DNA from: Acidobacteriota bacterium
Lineage (GTDB): Bacteria; Acidobacteriota; Terriglobia; Acidiferrales; UBA7541
Direction: 5' to 3'
DNA length: 64,000 nt
Assembly: GCA_013289585.1 (NCBI GenBank)
Contig: JABCZR010000010.1
Span: forward strand, 114,249 to 178,248
Shown here one piece after another: positions 1-8,333 of the stretch (position 1 is the first letter of the stretch; the number at the start of each line of letters is the position of its first letter). A program made the position numbers and the translations under genes. The notes under the pieces were generated by a model. The model saw only the letters and a list, made by a program, of their open reading frames with translations. It was not told the DNA's origin and did not search any database.

Positions 1-53
1 AGATTTACCTGAATGGAATTGTATCACATAGCCATATAAGGTCAAGGAGGATT

Positions 54-127
54 TGGAGGCGCGAGGCGGAATCGAACCGCCGATAATGGTTTTGCAGACC
101 ATTGCCTTACCACTTGGCGACCGCGCC
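54..127 (-). tRNA. tRNA-Cys (anticodon GCA)
   Basis: Read on the minus strand the sequence folds as a complete cloverleaf. The acceptor stem is seven pairs (GGCGCGG with a 3' strand TCGCGCC, last pair G-U). The anticodon stem is ATGGT/ACCAT around the loop CTGCAAA, giving anticodon GCA. The T arm holds the conserved TTCGATT, and the discriminator U is followed by an encoded CCA at the left end. Length is 74 nt with CCA. It lies downstream of the sulfurtransferase gene on the same strand, about 200 nt away. Confidence 0.95.
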
Positions 128-209
128 ACCGGACGAAAAAAGTTGTCAGTATTCAATGATCAGTCATCAGTTTGAAAAAAACTACTTTACAGTTCACCTC
201 ATCGAATGA

Positions 210-258
210 GAACTGGACGGGGGAAGCCCGAGGAGAAGAAACTTCTCCCGTCCAGTTC
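210..258. repeat. Long inverted repeat (hairpin)
   Basis: Two 17-bp arms (210-226 and 242-258) are complementary except for one G-T position and enclose a 15-nt purine-rich loop. The outer core is GAACTGGACGGG / CCCGTCCAGTTC. No T-run follows on either strand, so a simple intrinsic terminator is unlikely. It sits between the sulfurtransferase stop and tRNA-Cys and may act as a processing or transcript-end structure. Confidence 0.6.
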
Positions 259-299
259 CCTGCTCTGGACTACAACCTGAAAAGTCTGCTTGCAACCCA

Positions 300-325
300 C
301 GGGTCTAAAGACCCGCCACTACAAA
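300..325 (-). repeat. Palindrome with flanking GTAGTGG (copy A)
   Basis: The arms CGGGTCT and AGACCCG flank two A bases. On the minus strand the hairpin is preceded by TTGTAGTGG. The same layout, a GTAG-like word followed by a GC-rich palindrome, recurs in the alpha-operon spacers further right. It lies immediately downstream of the sulfurtransferase stop codon. Confidence 0.5.
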
Positions 326-332
326 AACTGGT

Positions 333-1217
333 TTAGCGGGCTGCGGCAGCATGCTCAGCAGTGGCGGCGCGGGTTTCGTTGACGATGGGGGCGCCGATCA
401 GGTTGCCCCACTCGGTCCACGAACCGTCATAATTGCGCACGTTGTTGTAGCCCAGCAAATACTTCAGCACAAACCAGGTGTGCGAACTGCGCTCGCCGAT
501 GCGGCAATAAGCGATGACTTCATCGGAGCCCGTAATACCTTTTGGCTGATAGAGCCTTTGAAGATCCTCGAGCGACTTGAAGGTGCCATCTTCGTTGGCA
601 GCTTGCGCCCACGGGATATTCGCGGCCTTGGGGATGTGTCCGGGGCGCTGTGCCGTTTCCGACATCCCTGGAGGAGCGATAATCTTTCCGGTGAACTCAT
701 CCACGGAACGAACGTCTACGAGCTGGCCCGGTTTGCGGCCTTCCACAACGGCGAGGACGTCCTCTTTGTAGGCGCGGAGGGATTCGTTGAGGCCAGAGAC
801 ACGATAGGTGGCCGGCGCAACGCTGACAGGATCCTTGGTTACGGGGCGCTTTTCTTCGAGCCATTTCTTGCGGCCGCCGTTGATGAGGCGGACATCTTTG
901 TGGCCATAGTATTTCAGTTGCCAGAAGGCGTAGGCGGCGAACCAATTGTTGTTGTCGCCGTAGAGGAGGATGGTGGTGTCATTGGAAATGCCGGAAGCGG
1001 CGAGAAGCTTCTCGAGTGTGGACTTGTCGATCAGGTCGCGGCGGATGTTGTCCTGGAGCTGAGTCTGCCAGTTCCAGCCAACCGCTCCAGGGATGTGGCC
1101 CTGATCGTAGGCAGTGGTGTCCACGTCGACTTCGACGAGGCGGAGATTGGGGGAATTCAGGTTGTGAGCAACCCAATCGGTGGAAACCAGAACTTCGGGA
1201 TGTTTGTACTCTGACAT
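333..1217 (-). CDS. Thiosulfate sulfurtransferase (tandem rhodanese), CysA type
   Basis: The protein has 294 residues in two rhodanese domains: an inactive N-terminal half (about 8-125) and a catalytic half (about 145-280). The active-site loop CRIGERSS starts at the persulfide-carrying Cys238 and is followed by HTWFVLKYLLG and NYDGSWTEW. This pattern is typical of actinobacterial CysA2/SseA sulfurtransferases, which move sulfane sulfur from thiosulfate to cyanide or thiols. There is no signal peptide, so it should be cytoplasmic. The ATG is preceded by AAGGAG at good spacing. A terminator-like hairpin lies about 50 nt upstream on the same strand, and the downstream side holds two palindromes. 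The family call is firm; the in vivo acceptor is unknown. Confidence 0.93.
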   Translation of the reverse strand: MSEYKHPEVLVSTDWVAHNLNSPNLRLVEVDVDTTAYDQGHIPGAVGWNWQTQLQDNIRRDLIDKSTLEKLLAASGISNDTTILLYGDNNNWFAAYAFWQLKYYGHKDVRLINGGRKKWLEEKRPVTKDPVSVAPATYRVSGLNESLRAYKEDVLAVVEGRKPGQLVDVRSVDEFTGKIIAPPGMSETAQRPGHIPKAANIPWAQAANEDGTFKSLEDLQRLYQPKGITGSDEVIAYCRIGERSSHTWFVLKYLLGYNNVRNYDGSWTEWGNLIGAPIVNETRAATAEHAAAAR

Positions 1218-1270
1218 TCGATCTTCTCCTTTGATCCAGCTTTGAAACTTGTGTGATTCAAAAACGAAAA

Positions 1271-1302
1271 ACCCACCTGCTCATTAGATTCTGGCGGTGG
1301 GT
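1271..1302 (-). terminator. Terminator-like hairpin in the sulfurtransferase leader (possible attenuator)
   Basis: On the minus strand, arms ACCCACC and GGTGGGT enclose an 18-nt loop and are followed by TTTTCGTTTTT, the look of an intrinsic terminator. It ends about 40 nt before the ribosome-binding site of the sulfurtransferase gene and no convincing gene ends just upstream. A leader attenuator is therefore possible. The loop segment 1289-1296 is perfectly complementary to 1351-1358 within a short upstream ORF, which could form a competing pairing. Confidence 0.5.
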
Positions 1303-1316
1303 GGAAACTTTTGAGG

Positions 1317-1388
1317 CTAAGACGGACTCGCTAGATGCTCAGCCTCCCCGCGCCAGAAGACACACGCGTACAACACAGACAGCAGCAT
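1317..1388 (-). CDS. Possible 23-residue leader peptide
   Basis: A short minus-strand ORF (MLLSVLYACVF...) starts with ATG and stops 15 nt before the terminator-like hairpin. It has one Cys codon at position 9, directly before the codons that could pair with the hairpin loop. The ribosome-binding site is weak (AGAAGAA well upstream). Position is the main support. It could equally be chance; no known leader-peptide family was recognised. Confidence 0.2.
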   Translation of the reverse strand: MLLSVLYACVFWRGEAEHLASPS

Positions 1389-1629
1389 GCCATTTGCGCG
1401 TTCTTCTGGGGGTAAGCCAACATATGCGCATGATACAAGGGATGGAGCGGGTTGGCAATAGTACTTAGGCGTGACTCTTCCAGGCCAGGTTGGGAGCGCT
1501 TGGCGTGGAATTGCGACCCTCGCGGGGATGCCGAAAAACCGAGCAGCGTGCGGCGTAGGTATATCTACTGTATTGACGGTTGCAGGATGGCGGGCTAATT
1601 GTACGCGTCCCTCAAGGAGGCTACGCAAA
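1389..1629. other. Intergenic stretch, no gene recognised
   Basis: No ORF with a credible start and composition was found. The stretch should hold the promoters of the zinc-ribbon gene (rightward) and the sulfurtransferase leader (leftward), but no clear -35/-10 pair stands out. Confidence 0.4.
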
Positions 1630-1866
1630 ATGGCCCGATACTTGAATTGTGAGAACCCGAGATGCCGGTTCATTCTCGACCGACGAATGAACGGAAAGCT
1701 ACTGGGCGACCCGCAACTCATCCTCAAGAAATGTCCGGAATGCGGAGGCGCTTGGTCCTCCACGTGCCCGTGCTGCGCGCAACCTCTGACGCTGAAGTTG
1801 ATCCATGGTCTTCCGCATGCGAACTGCTGCGATAAGAGGCTGCAGTCCAACGCAAAAGCAGCTTAG
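1630..1866 (+). CDS. Small zinc-ribbon protein of unknown function
   Basis: This 78-residue protein begins at an ATG preceded by AAGGAGG, which decides this start over upstream codons. It is Cys-rich: NCENPRC near residue 7, CPEC near 38, CPCC near 48 and CC near 67. That suggests one or two zinc knuckles. There is no signal peptide or membrane segment. It stands alone between the sulfurtransferase leader and an IS relic. No function can be assigned; RNA, DNA or protein binding through zinc is the default guess. Confidence 0.6.
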   Translation: MARYLNCENPRCRFILDRRMNGKLLGDPQLILKKCPECGGAWSSTCPCCAQPLTLKLIHGLPHANCCDKRLQSNAKAA

Positions 1867-1902
1867 CGCGCGCAGCAGGGCAATCGATTATCCAAATGAG
1901 CG

Positions 1903-2190
1903 ACCTGAGACATAGGTGACAGATCGTACCGGACACAAAGGTTACACTCTTTCCTTTTTTTGAGGGAGGAAGTGATGCCATGGAAGGAGTGTTCGGTGAT
2001 GGATGAAAGGCTGCAGTTTGTAGCTCGCCGGCCAGCTGGCGAGGCGATGGCGGAGCTTTGCAGGGAGCTCGGTATTTCTCGCAAGACCGGCTCCAGGATT
2101 TTCGATCGTTACCAGGAGTGTGGCGTTCAGGGTTGACGGATAGAAGCCGACGTCCCTACCACTATGCTCATCAACTTCCTTTTCAACTCT
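1903..2190 (+). mobile_element. Remnant of an IS481-type insertion sequence
   Basis: The left part contains the motif GACATAGGTGAC, then ACCGGACACA, then a reversed TGTAA-like end. This resembles the terminal inverted repeat of IS481-family elements as I remember them. A broken transposase start follows. The element is truncated after roughly 60-70 codons and no right end was seen. Confidence 0.55.
1975..2187 (+). pseudogene. Frameshifted, truncated IS481-type transposase N-terminus
   Basis: From the ATG the reading frame gives MPWKECSVMDERLQFVARR followed by a helix-turn-helix-like LCRELGISRKTGSRIFDRY, typical of the N-terminus of IS481 transposases. It stops at TGA near 2133. The expected continuation GLTDRSRRPYHYAHQLPFQ is found in another frame, as if one G was lost in CAGGGTTGACG. 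After about 2187 the similarity ends, and the DDE catalytic domain is absent. It cannot make an active transposase. Confidence 0.8.
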
Positions 2191-2355
2191 ACCTGTCTGC
2201 CCAGGCCGAAAAAACAGATGCCCAGCACTACAATTCACTATATTGCTCCCTTTCTCAAGGGCCTCTAAACATAAATCGGGCAGGTGTTCGAATAGCTCGA
2301 TCCCCGAAAGGAACTTATATCTAGCATGTCCGCAATCCTTGGAAGGAACTGGGCG

Positions 2356-3141
2356 CTAAAGAACCACAGCCTCACTGAATCGGGAATTCAAGTTAAGCGC
2401 CCTCATACGCTCATCACGGGCCTTTTCACGCTGAAGTTCGTGGAGCAGTTCACGCAGCCTCGTTCGGGCTTTGTGTAACTGCGACTTGGAAACACCTACT
2501 GAGCGTCCCATGATCTCGGCGATCTCGTTGTGTTGGTATCCTTGAATATCGTGCAAGACAAATATTGCGCGATATCCCGCGGGCAACCGCTTGAGGCAGC
2601 GCTCGAGATTTATTCGGTCAATCGATCCTTCCAGCAACAAATCAGGCGCGCCAATGTCGATGCTTGGCGAGGCGGTTTCATCGTCCGGGTCGGAAGCAGC
2701 CTCAATCGAGACGATTGGTGGCGACTTCTTGCGTAAACGCATCAGCACGAGGTTGACTGCCAGTCTGTGAAGCCACGTAGAGAAAGCCGATTCACCGCGG
2801 AAAGTATGAATTTTTCGGAGCAAGAGCAAAAAGGTCTCTTGAGTCAGATCTTCTGCTTCGGCGGTGTTTCCTACCATGCGTAGGCACACCGCATACACAC
2901 GTCTGCTATGCAACCGGTAGAGGTATTCAAACACCTCCCGATCGCCGTTGCGAGCTCGCTGGATGGCCTCGGCTTCACACAGCTTCTCGCTGGCGCAAGG
3001 AAAGGCTGGCAGCGCAGCCTTCTTCGAGATGCATTCCTTGCTGGAACGCGCATCCCAATTTAGGCTACGCCGCTTCTCTACATTGGGCCTCGCCAGGGAT
3101 CCAACCATCTTTCTGCACCTGGCGTTTGCAGTGACTTGCAT
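2356..3141 (-). CDS. ECF-type RNA polymerase sigma factor
   Basis: The protein has 261 residues with an N-terminal extension of about 55 residues before sigma region 2. Region 2 (about 65-140) contains AEAEDLTQETFLLLLRKIHTF and the DNA-melting segment STWLHRLAVNLVLMRLRK. Region 4 (about 175-235) reads LKRLPAGYRAIFVLHDIQG, then HNEIAEIMGRSVGVSKSQLH. The linker is acidic. The start lies 11 nt after the stop of the upstream secreted-protein gene, so the two are probably co-transcribed. No anti-sigma gene is adjacent. A start further in, closer to region 2, is possible. Confidence 0.88.
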   Translation of the reverse strand: MQVTANARCRKMVGSLARPNVEKRRSLNWDARSSKECISKKAALPAFPCASEKLCEAEAIQRARNGDREVFEYLYRLHSRRVYAVCLRMVGNTAEAEDLTQETFLLLLRKIHTFRGESAFSTWLHRLAVNLVLMRLRKKSPPIVSIEAASDPDDETASPSIDIGAPDLLLEGSIDRINLERCLKRLPAGYRAIFVLHDIQGYQHNEIAEIMGRSVGVSKSQLHKARTRLRELLHELQREKARDERMRALNLNSRFSEAVVL

Positions 3142-3152
3142 GACTTTTTTCC

Positions 3153-3638
3153 TTAGCGACCCGAAGTGTGGACTTCGATGGATGTTTTGTTTTCACTGAC
3201 CTTCGACGCTGGCGCGGTCTGTGAGGCCATCTTTTGACTACCGTACTTGCGTCCCATGTGCTTCTGTGTGGGCGTCGTGTAGATGAACGTCCGTCCTAGC
3301 TCCGGCGCCTCGAATGTCTGGACTGTCTGCACATCTGCGATGTCCACTAGGTTCAACTGTGGGCGTTCAGAAGCCACTTTCTGGTCTGCTGCGGTGGCCA
3401 TGATGATGGCGTTGGCTGCCTGTCCGTGAACGTAAAGTGTGTATGGAGAGCTCACGGTTGACATGGTAAATGTGTAATCGCCAGGGGGTAGTGTGGCGCC
3501 TCCCCAGTGAGTCTCGACTGGAAGCGTGAACTTGCCTTGATAAGCAGTCTGCGCTTTCCCACTAGTCGCCAAAGCGCCCAGTGAAAGTGCAGCCATACCT
3601 AACTTCGTAAGTAATTTCATATGCCGAGCCCAGATCAT
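3153..3638 (-). CDS. Small secreted protein, unknown function
   Basis: This 161-residue protein has a signal peptide (core LTKLGMAALSLGALATSGKAQ). A mature part follows with FTLPVETHWGGATLPPGDY and SPYTLYVHGQ, beta-rich in appearance. The start MIWARH is preferred because GAGGAGA lies six bases upstream; the next ATG, six codons in, lacks its own site. Similar short secreted proteins are common beside acidobacterial regulators in my recollection, but no function is known. It precedes the ECF sigma gene by 11 nt, so it may be part of that sigma factor's circuit. Confidence 0.65.
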   Translation of the reverse strand: MIWARHMKLLTKLGMAALSLGALATSGKAQTAYQGKFTLPVETHWGGATLPPGDYTFTMSTVSSPYTLYVHGQAANAIIMATAADQKVASERPQLNLVDIADVQTVQTFEAPELGRTFIYTTPTQKHMGRKYGSQKMASQTAPASKVSENKTSIEVHTSGR

Positions 3639-3968
3639 TTGAAGTCTCCTCGTTCCGTGTGATTTTGAATTGCGAGACATTTTGGTGTCTTCAGCGTGTA
3701 GGACCACGCATGGTCTCGGATAATTCCCCGATCCAGCGCTATTTAAGAGGAGGGAATAAAATTGTGAGTATTTCGGTCGCCAAGTTATGACCGTTTCTCT
3801 CAGTGCACCGGCGTGGCGAAGGAGCCGATGGAGACTCTCTATCTGTCCTTGCCGCTCATCAAGCGTTCCTGCCCCATTCATTCATGACCGAAAAACAAAC
3901 AAGCTCGAGGTTTGCCCGCCGCCACAACAATGAGTGCATATCTGCAACTTCTGCTTACTCTCGCGCAC
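3639..3968. other. Intergenic stretch, no gene recognised
   Basis: This 330-nt stretch separates the ECF operon from the second ECF gene. No convincing ORF is present. On the minus strand a GGAAT near 3723-3727 followed about 17 nt later by GGTC near 3702-3705 vaguely resembles an ECF promoter for the downstream operon. The match is too short to rely on. Confidence 0.3.
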
Positions 3969-4532
3969 TCATGCGTTCACATTTACGATTCGTCGTGAAC
4001 TCGGCATCGGAACTTCGTTCATAAGAGTTGTCAGAACTCCACGAAGGCAGCTCCGTGCACGAGATAAGGTGGACATGACGGTGCCTATGGGCATGCTGGT
4101 GATCTCTGCGATCTCTTTGTAGGACATCTCCTCGAGTTCGCGCAAAATCAGTATTTCGCGATAATTCTGCGGCAACTTCTTCAGCGCCCTCCGCACCAGG
4201 GTTGAGTTGTCGTTCTGGAGCAAAACCTCTTCTGCATAGGGAATGCGGGAATGAACAGGGAAATGCTTCTCGTCAAATTCCTCTGCACCTCGCAGAGGTC
4301 GATTTGTATGCGACCACGTATAGAAAGTATTCCGGACAATTTTCAGGAGCCACGCACGGGCGTCGCCGCCGTGGAAGCCAGAGAAGAATCGGAAAGCGCG
4401 CAAATATGCTTCCTGGACCACATCCTCCGCATCCCGCTCATCGCGCGTCAGCCAGCGCGCCAAGTTGTAAGCGGCGTCAAGATGCGGTAAGACAGCCTCC
4501 TCAAAACTTGGAAGAGAATCGTGTTCCCCCAT
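3969..4532 (-). CDS. ECF-type RNA polymerase sigma factor (orphan)
   Basis: The protein has 187 residues. Region 2 contains YNLARWLTRDERDAEDVVQE and FRFFSGFHGGDARAWLLKIV; region 4 contains LPQNYREILILRELEEMSYK then EIAEITSMPIGTVMSTLSRA. The start MGEHDS is chosen because AGGGAGG lies just upstream; an upstream start would add 11 residues. It is closely similar along its length to the ECF sigma near 16.5 kb, which has an anti-sigma partner. This one has none beside it, so it is an orphan or is controlled in trans. Confidence 0.9.
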   Translation of the reverse strand: MGEHDSLPSFEEAVLPHLDAAYNLARWLTRDERDAEDVVQEAYLRAFRFFSGFHGGDARAWLLKIVRNTFYTWSHTNRPLRGAEEFDEKHFPVHSRIPYAEEVLLQNDNSTLVRRALKKLPQNYREILILRELEEMSYKEIAEITSMPIGTVMSTLSRARSCLRGVLTTLMNEVPMPSSRRIVNVNA

Positions 4533-4771
4533 AGCGGCCTCCCTGCAACCAGTACCGCGTCCCAACGTATGTGCCGACTGATGCGCTGGACGGCCCCACT
4601 ATGGTTTGCACTTCTGATCGATACAATGGACGAGCAGTTCTTTCCCGCTGGAATCATGCTCCCCTGTTAACTAGCACTTAATAAAAGACTTACGGGACGT
4701 TGTCCCCGCCATCGAGTTCCAGATAACTCTGGCCAGTGATACACTCAGTTTCGATTGAGGTTCACTTCTCC

Positions 4772-6700
4772 ATGCGAGAAGAACATCAGGTTAGCGGCCG
4801 GCTTCGTTTTGGGGTTTTCGAACTTGATCTTCGCGCTGGTGAATTGCGCAAGCGCGGTCTGCGAATTCGCCTGCAGGAACAGCCCTTCCAACTTTTGGCG
4901 ATGCTGCTTGAGCACCCCGGCGAGGTCGTAACTCGCGAGGAGCTTCAAAAGAAACTCTGGCCCGCGGACACTTTCGTGGATTTCGACCACGGGCTCAACA
5001 AAGCGATGAGCAAGATTCGCGAGGCCCTCAGCGACTCCGCCGAGAGTCCCCGCTTTGTGGAAACCGTAGCTCGTCGCGGCTACCGCTTCCTCGCTGAAGT
5101 TAAAGTTGCCGATGTGGCCGTTGTTCGCGGTCCGGAACTCGCCACTCCTCCTCAGCCCGTGGCAGAAGCTGGTGATCGCAGGGACTCAGCTGGCAAATCC
5201 GCAATGCCCAAGCATTTTCTGTCGTCACTTGCGTCGAAGATATCGGCCTTCGTTCTCCTTCTACTGGTGGTTTCTCTCTCCGCATGGATGCTTCATACCT
5301 GGAACCGCCCGTCACTTGTCATTCGCTCGCTGGCGGTCCTACCGCTCGAAAGCCTTTCGAACGATGCGTCCCAGGATTACTTCGCTGATGGAATGACCGA
5401 CGAGTTGATTTCGGACCTCGGCCAGATCAGTGCGTTGCGTGTAATCTCGCGTACCTCAGTGATGGTTTATAAACACGCGCGCAAGCCGCTACGGCAAATC
5501 GCTCGCGAACTGAATGTCGACGCCGTGGTGGAAGGTACCGTGCTCCGTTCCGGCGACAGGGTCCGCATCACGGCGCAATTGATCGACGCCTCTTCTGACA
5601 AGCACTTATGGTCCCAAAGCTACGAGGGAGAATTACGGGATACCTTGGCGCTCCAGAACCAGGTGGCCAGAGCCATCGCAGATCAGATTCGAATCAACGT
5701 GAATCCACAAGAACAAGCCGCCCTGAAAAACGTCAAGGTCGTTAATCCACAAGCGTACGAGTCCTTTCTCAAAGGGCGCTACTTCTGGAATAAACGAACG
5801 GCGGATGGTTTGAAAGCCGCTCTGGCTTATTTCAATCAAGCCACAGATGAGGACCCGAAATATGCCCAAGCCTATTCTGGCTTAGCCGACACTTATTCTT
5901 TGCTGGGAGACTGGCAGTATGCAGTGATGACTCCCAAGGAGGCCCTCCCAAAAGCAAAGGCCGCAGCGATCAAAGCTCTGGAATTGGACAGCACGCTCGG
6001 CGAAGCCCACAACTCGCTGGCATTCTGCTTGGATGGTTTCGACTGGGATTTCGACTCTGCCGGGAAGGAATTCCGGCGGGCTATTGAACTGAACCCGAGC
6101 TACGCTACCGCTCACCATTGGTATGCTTGGCATTTGAGTCTATTGGGCAAGTATGACGAAGCGATCGCGGAAATGAGAAAAGCGGAGAACTTGGATCCGC
6201 TATCTCTCATCATCAACGCCGATTTGGCGGAGCTCCTTGTCCTCGCGCATTCATATGACGAAGCGATACAGCAAAGCCGCAAGACAATCGAAATGGATCC
6301 TAATTTTGCTTTCGCACACAACCAACTTGCCCAGGCTTACCTCCAAACCCACATGCACGTTGAAGCCGTCGCAGAACTACAAAAAGCGGTACAGCTTTCT
6401 GGGGGTAGCCCCACAGCCGTAGCCAATCTCGCTCGCGCGTATGTTGCATCCGGCGAGAGGAACGAAGCGGTAAAACTATTGAACGATCTGAAGAAGCGTT
6501 CCAGTCCGGTTTCTTCGCATGCTTCGGAGATTGCCGTGATCTATGCGGCTCTCGGTGATACCGATCAAGCCATGAATTGGCTCGAAAAAGGCTACGAAGA
6601 GCGCTTTAACCCGGGCGTCCTCCTGCGCCCGGGCTTCGATCCTCTCCGCTCCGATCCGCGATTCCAGGAGCTTGTACGCCGCATTGGTCTCAATCATTAA
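4772..6700 (+). CDS. Membrane winged-helix regulator with TPR repeats (CadC-like layout)
   Basis: The protein has 642 residues. An OmpR/PhoB-type DNA-binding winged helix occupies about 8-105 (VTREELQKKLWP, FVDFDHGLNKAMSKIREAL, VARRGYRFLAEV). A single transmembrane helix follows near 150-172, then a domain with AVLPLESLSNDASQDYFADG and VDAVVEGTVLRSGDRVRITA, as seen in acidobacterial and cyclase-like proteins. The remainder, about 310-640, is tandem tetratricopeptide repeats. This resembles one-component membrane regulators such as CadC. ATG at 4772 was preferred over an upstream GTG that adds 12 residues. It stands alone, divergent from the orphan ECF gene. Signal and targets are unknown. Confidence 0.88.
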   Translation: MREEHQVSGRLRFGVFELDLRAGELRKRGLRIRLQEQPFQLLAMLLEHPGEVVTREELQKKLWPADTFVDFDHGLNKAMSKIREALSDSAESPRFVETVARRGYRFLAEVKVADVAVVRGPELATPPQPVAEAGDRRDSAGKSAMPKHFLSSLASKISAFVLLLLVVSLSAWMLHTWNRPSLVIRSLAVLPLESLSNDASQDYFADGMTDELISDLGQISALRVISRTSVMVYKHARKPLRQIARELNVDAVVEGTVLRSGDRVRITAQLIDASSDKHLWSQSYEGELRDTLALQNQVARAIADQIRINVNPQEQAALKNVKVVNPQAYESFLKGRYFWNKRTADGLKAALAYFNQATDEDPKYAQAYSGLADTYSLLGDWQYAVMTPKEALPKAKAAAIKALELDSTLGEAHNSLAFCLDGFDWDFDSAGKEFRRAIELNPSYATAHHWYAWHLSLLGKYDEAIAEMRKAENLDPLSLIINADLAELLVLAHSYDEAIQQSRKTIEMDPNFAFAHNQLAQAYLQTHMHVEAVAELQKAVQLSGGSPTAVANLARAYVASGERNEAVKLLNDLKKRSSPVSSHASEIAVIYAALGDTDQAMNWLEKGYEERFNPGVLLRPGFDPLRSDPRFQELVRRIGLNH

Positions 6701-6734
6701 ACTCGAAATCTGGGGAGCGAGGCCACGATTCTGG

Positions 6735-8333
6735 TTAATTTCTGGTGAGGAGTCCTTTGGCATGCGACAGTTCAGGACGTTGAGCGCGTGTCTCACAGTT
6801 TTTGAGGAGTTGTGCGTAGTAGGCAGCAGCGGTTTGCAGGTCGTGGAGCAATTCGGCGGAGCGCGCGGCACCGAAGAGACCATTGAAACGGTTAGGGTCG
6901 GTTTTCAACGATTTCTGGTACTCGGCCAGCGCCTCCCGTGAACGACTCATTTCCAAGAGCATATCCCCGAGCGTTTCGCGCGCGGGCAACTCAACTTCTC
7001 CCTTGCCTTCCGCGTCCTGTTTGTCCGCGAGGGAGCTCAAAAGCCTGAGAGCTTCGTCATTTTTTCCTTCGGCGAAAGCCAGCCAGGCATGAGCCTCAAC
7101 GCCGTTCGTGCTCATGTAATCAGCTCTATAGGGACGGCTAGAGTTGCGAACCGTGTCGAGCATGGCGTCGTACTGCAGGACGGCATCTCTGGCGGCGGCT
7201 ACATTGCGCAGATGACCCGCGGCGACCGCGCGTGCCCAATAGGTGATCGCTTGGCTACCGGGTTCAGCGCCTGCGGGAGGCTGGAGCGCCAGTGCTTCCA
7301 TCCAGTGATGCATTTCGAGTGCATACATCGCGGGCAGATGCGCGCGCATTCTGTCTAGATATCCGTCGAGGCCCGGATCGACATCGTCTTCGTGAATGGC
7401 AGCCAATTGATCGACGATAGCTTTCGCTTTGCTGTTTTCGCCGATTTGCAGGTAGGCGTACTCCAAGAAATCCATGGCGTGAATCTGATGTTCCGCTCCG
7501 ACGTGCATTCCAGAGGATTGGTTCGTCGCGGCGATGGAGGCGAGGTTCGATTGAATGTCTTCTTGCCAGAGGCCGAGCCGAGCAAAAATGTGGGAGGGCA
7601 TGTGCAGGGCATGAGGTGAAGCAGGAGCGATTTGCGCGTAACGGCGAGCGGCCGGGAGTCCCAAGGCGGCAAGATGAGGGTTGTCGGCGGCGTGGATTAT
7701 ATAGTGGGCTACGCCGGGATGATCAGGTGCTTCCTTGAAGAGTTCGGCAAGGATTGCGATGGCTCTCTTAGGATTCTCCAAGTTACTGTCATTATCAGGC
7801 TGCGATCCAAGCAATGATAACGCGTAAAATACAGCGGATTCCCGATCCTCCGGATAGCGGGTGAAAAGTATTTGCATTACATGGCAATAATCTGCTGAGC
7901 GTTTTTGGTAGTCGCGATTATCGTCGCCGTAGAAGACTGCGAGGGCATCAATGTAATCGCGTTCCCGTTGTGAATTGCCATCAATGGCTTTCGCGACTTG
8001 AATCAATTTCCTGCCATTCTGAAGATCGGAAGCCGTGGGACGGTTCCAAAGGGGACGATAGATACTCAGGGCTTGGCCCCAATATGCGATAGCGCAGTGA
8101 GGATCCTGATCGATTACATCCTTGAAGCTCTTCTGAGCTTCTTCGTACCAGAAGGAATGGAGAAGGGCGAGTCCGCGCTCAAATTCCTTTTGAACTGAAT
8201 GGTCGCAGGTGATGGGGAACGAAACTTTGCCGATCTTTTCGAGCCGTTCGGTGTGCTGATGTTCTTCTTGCGCAAAGAGAGCGAAAGAGAAAAGAAGTGA
8301 CGCCAAGCTCAGCAAACAAACACATTTCGTCAT
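6735..8333 (-). CDS. Secreted tetratricopeptide-repeat protein
   Basis: The protein has 532 residues with an N-terminal signal peptide (CVCLLSLASLLFSFALFAQ). A His-rich start (EEHQHTERLEKIG) follows, then many TPR-like helical pairs such as GLALLHSFWYEEAQKSFKDV, with a last repeat near EYQKSLKTDPNRFNGLFGAA. Export makes it a periplasmic or surface scaffold, not a cytoplasmic one. The start was set at MTKCV because the longer ORF begins with residues that do not look like a signal peptide. It converges on the winged-helix/TPR gene with a 34-nt gap. Function is unknown. Confidence 0.8.
   Translation of the reverse strand: MTKCVCLLSLASLLFSFALFAQEEHQHTERLEKIGKVSFPITCDHSVQKEFERGLALLHSFWYEEAQKSFKDVIDQDPHCAIAYWGQALSIYRPLWNRPTASDLQNGRKLIQVAKAIDGNSQRERDYIDALAVFYGDDNRDYQKRSADYCHVMQILFTRYPEDRESAVFYALSLLGSQPDNDSNLENPKRAIAILAELFKEAPDHPGVAHYIIHAADNPHLAALGLPAARRYAQIAPASPHALHMPSHIFARLGLWQEDIQSNLASIAATNQSSGMHVGAEHQIHAMDFLEYAYLQIGENSKAKAIVDQLAAIHEDDVDPGLDGYLDRMRAHLPAMYALEMHHWMEALALQPPAGAEPGSQAITYWARAVAAGHLRNVAAARDAVLQYDAMLDTVRNSSRPYRADYMSTNGVEAHAWLAFAEGKNDEALRLLSSLADKQDAEGKGEVELPARETLGDMLLEMSRSREALAEYQKSLKTDPNRFNGLFGAARSAELLHDLQTAAAYYAQLLKNCETRAQRPELSHAKGLLTRN

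Noticed and set aside
351..1214. Long plus-strand ORF opposite the sulfurtransferase gene
   Set aside because: It is the antisense shadow of a clearly conserved rhodanese gene, with no recognisable domain of its own.
1317..1850. 177-codon minus-strand ORF spanning the zinc-ribbon gene
   Set aside because: Most of it is antisense to the Cys-rich gene that has a strong ribosome-binding site; only its last 23 codons were kept as a speculative leader peptide.
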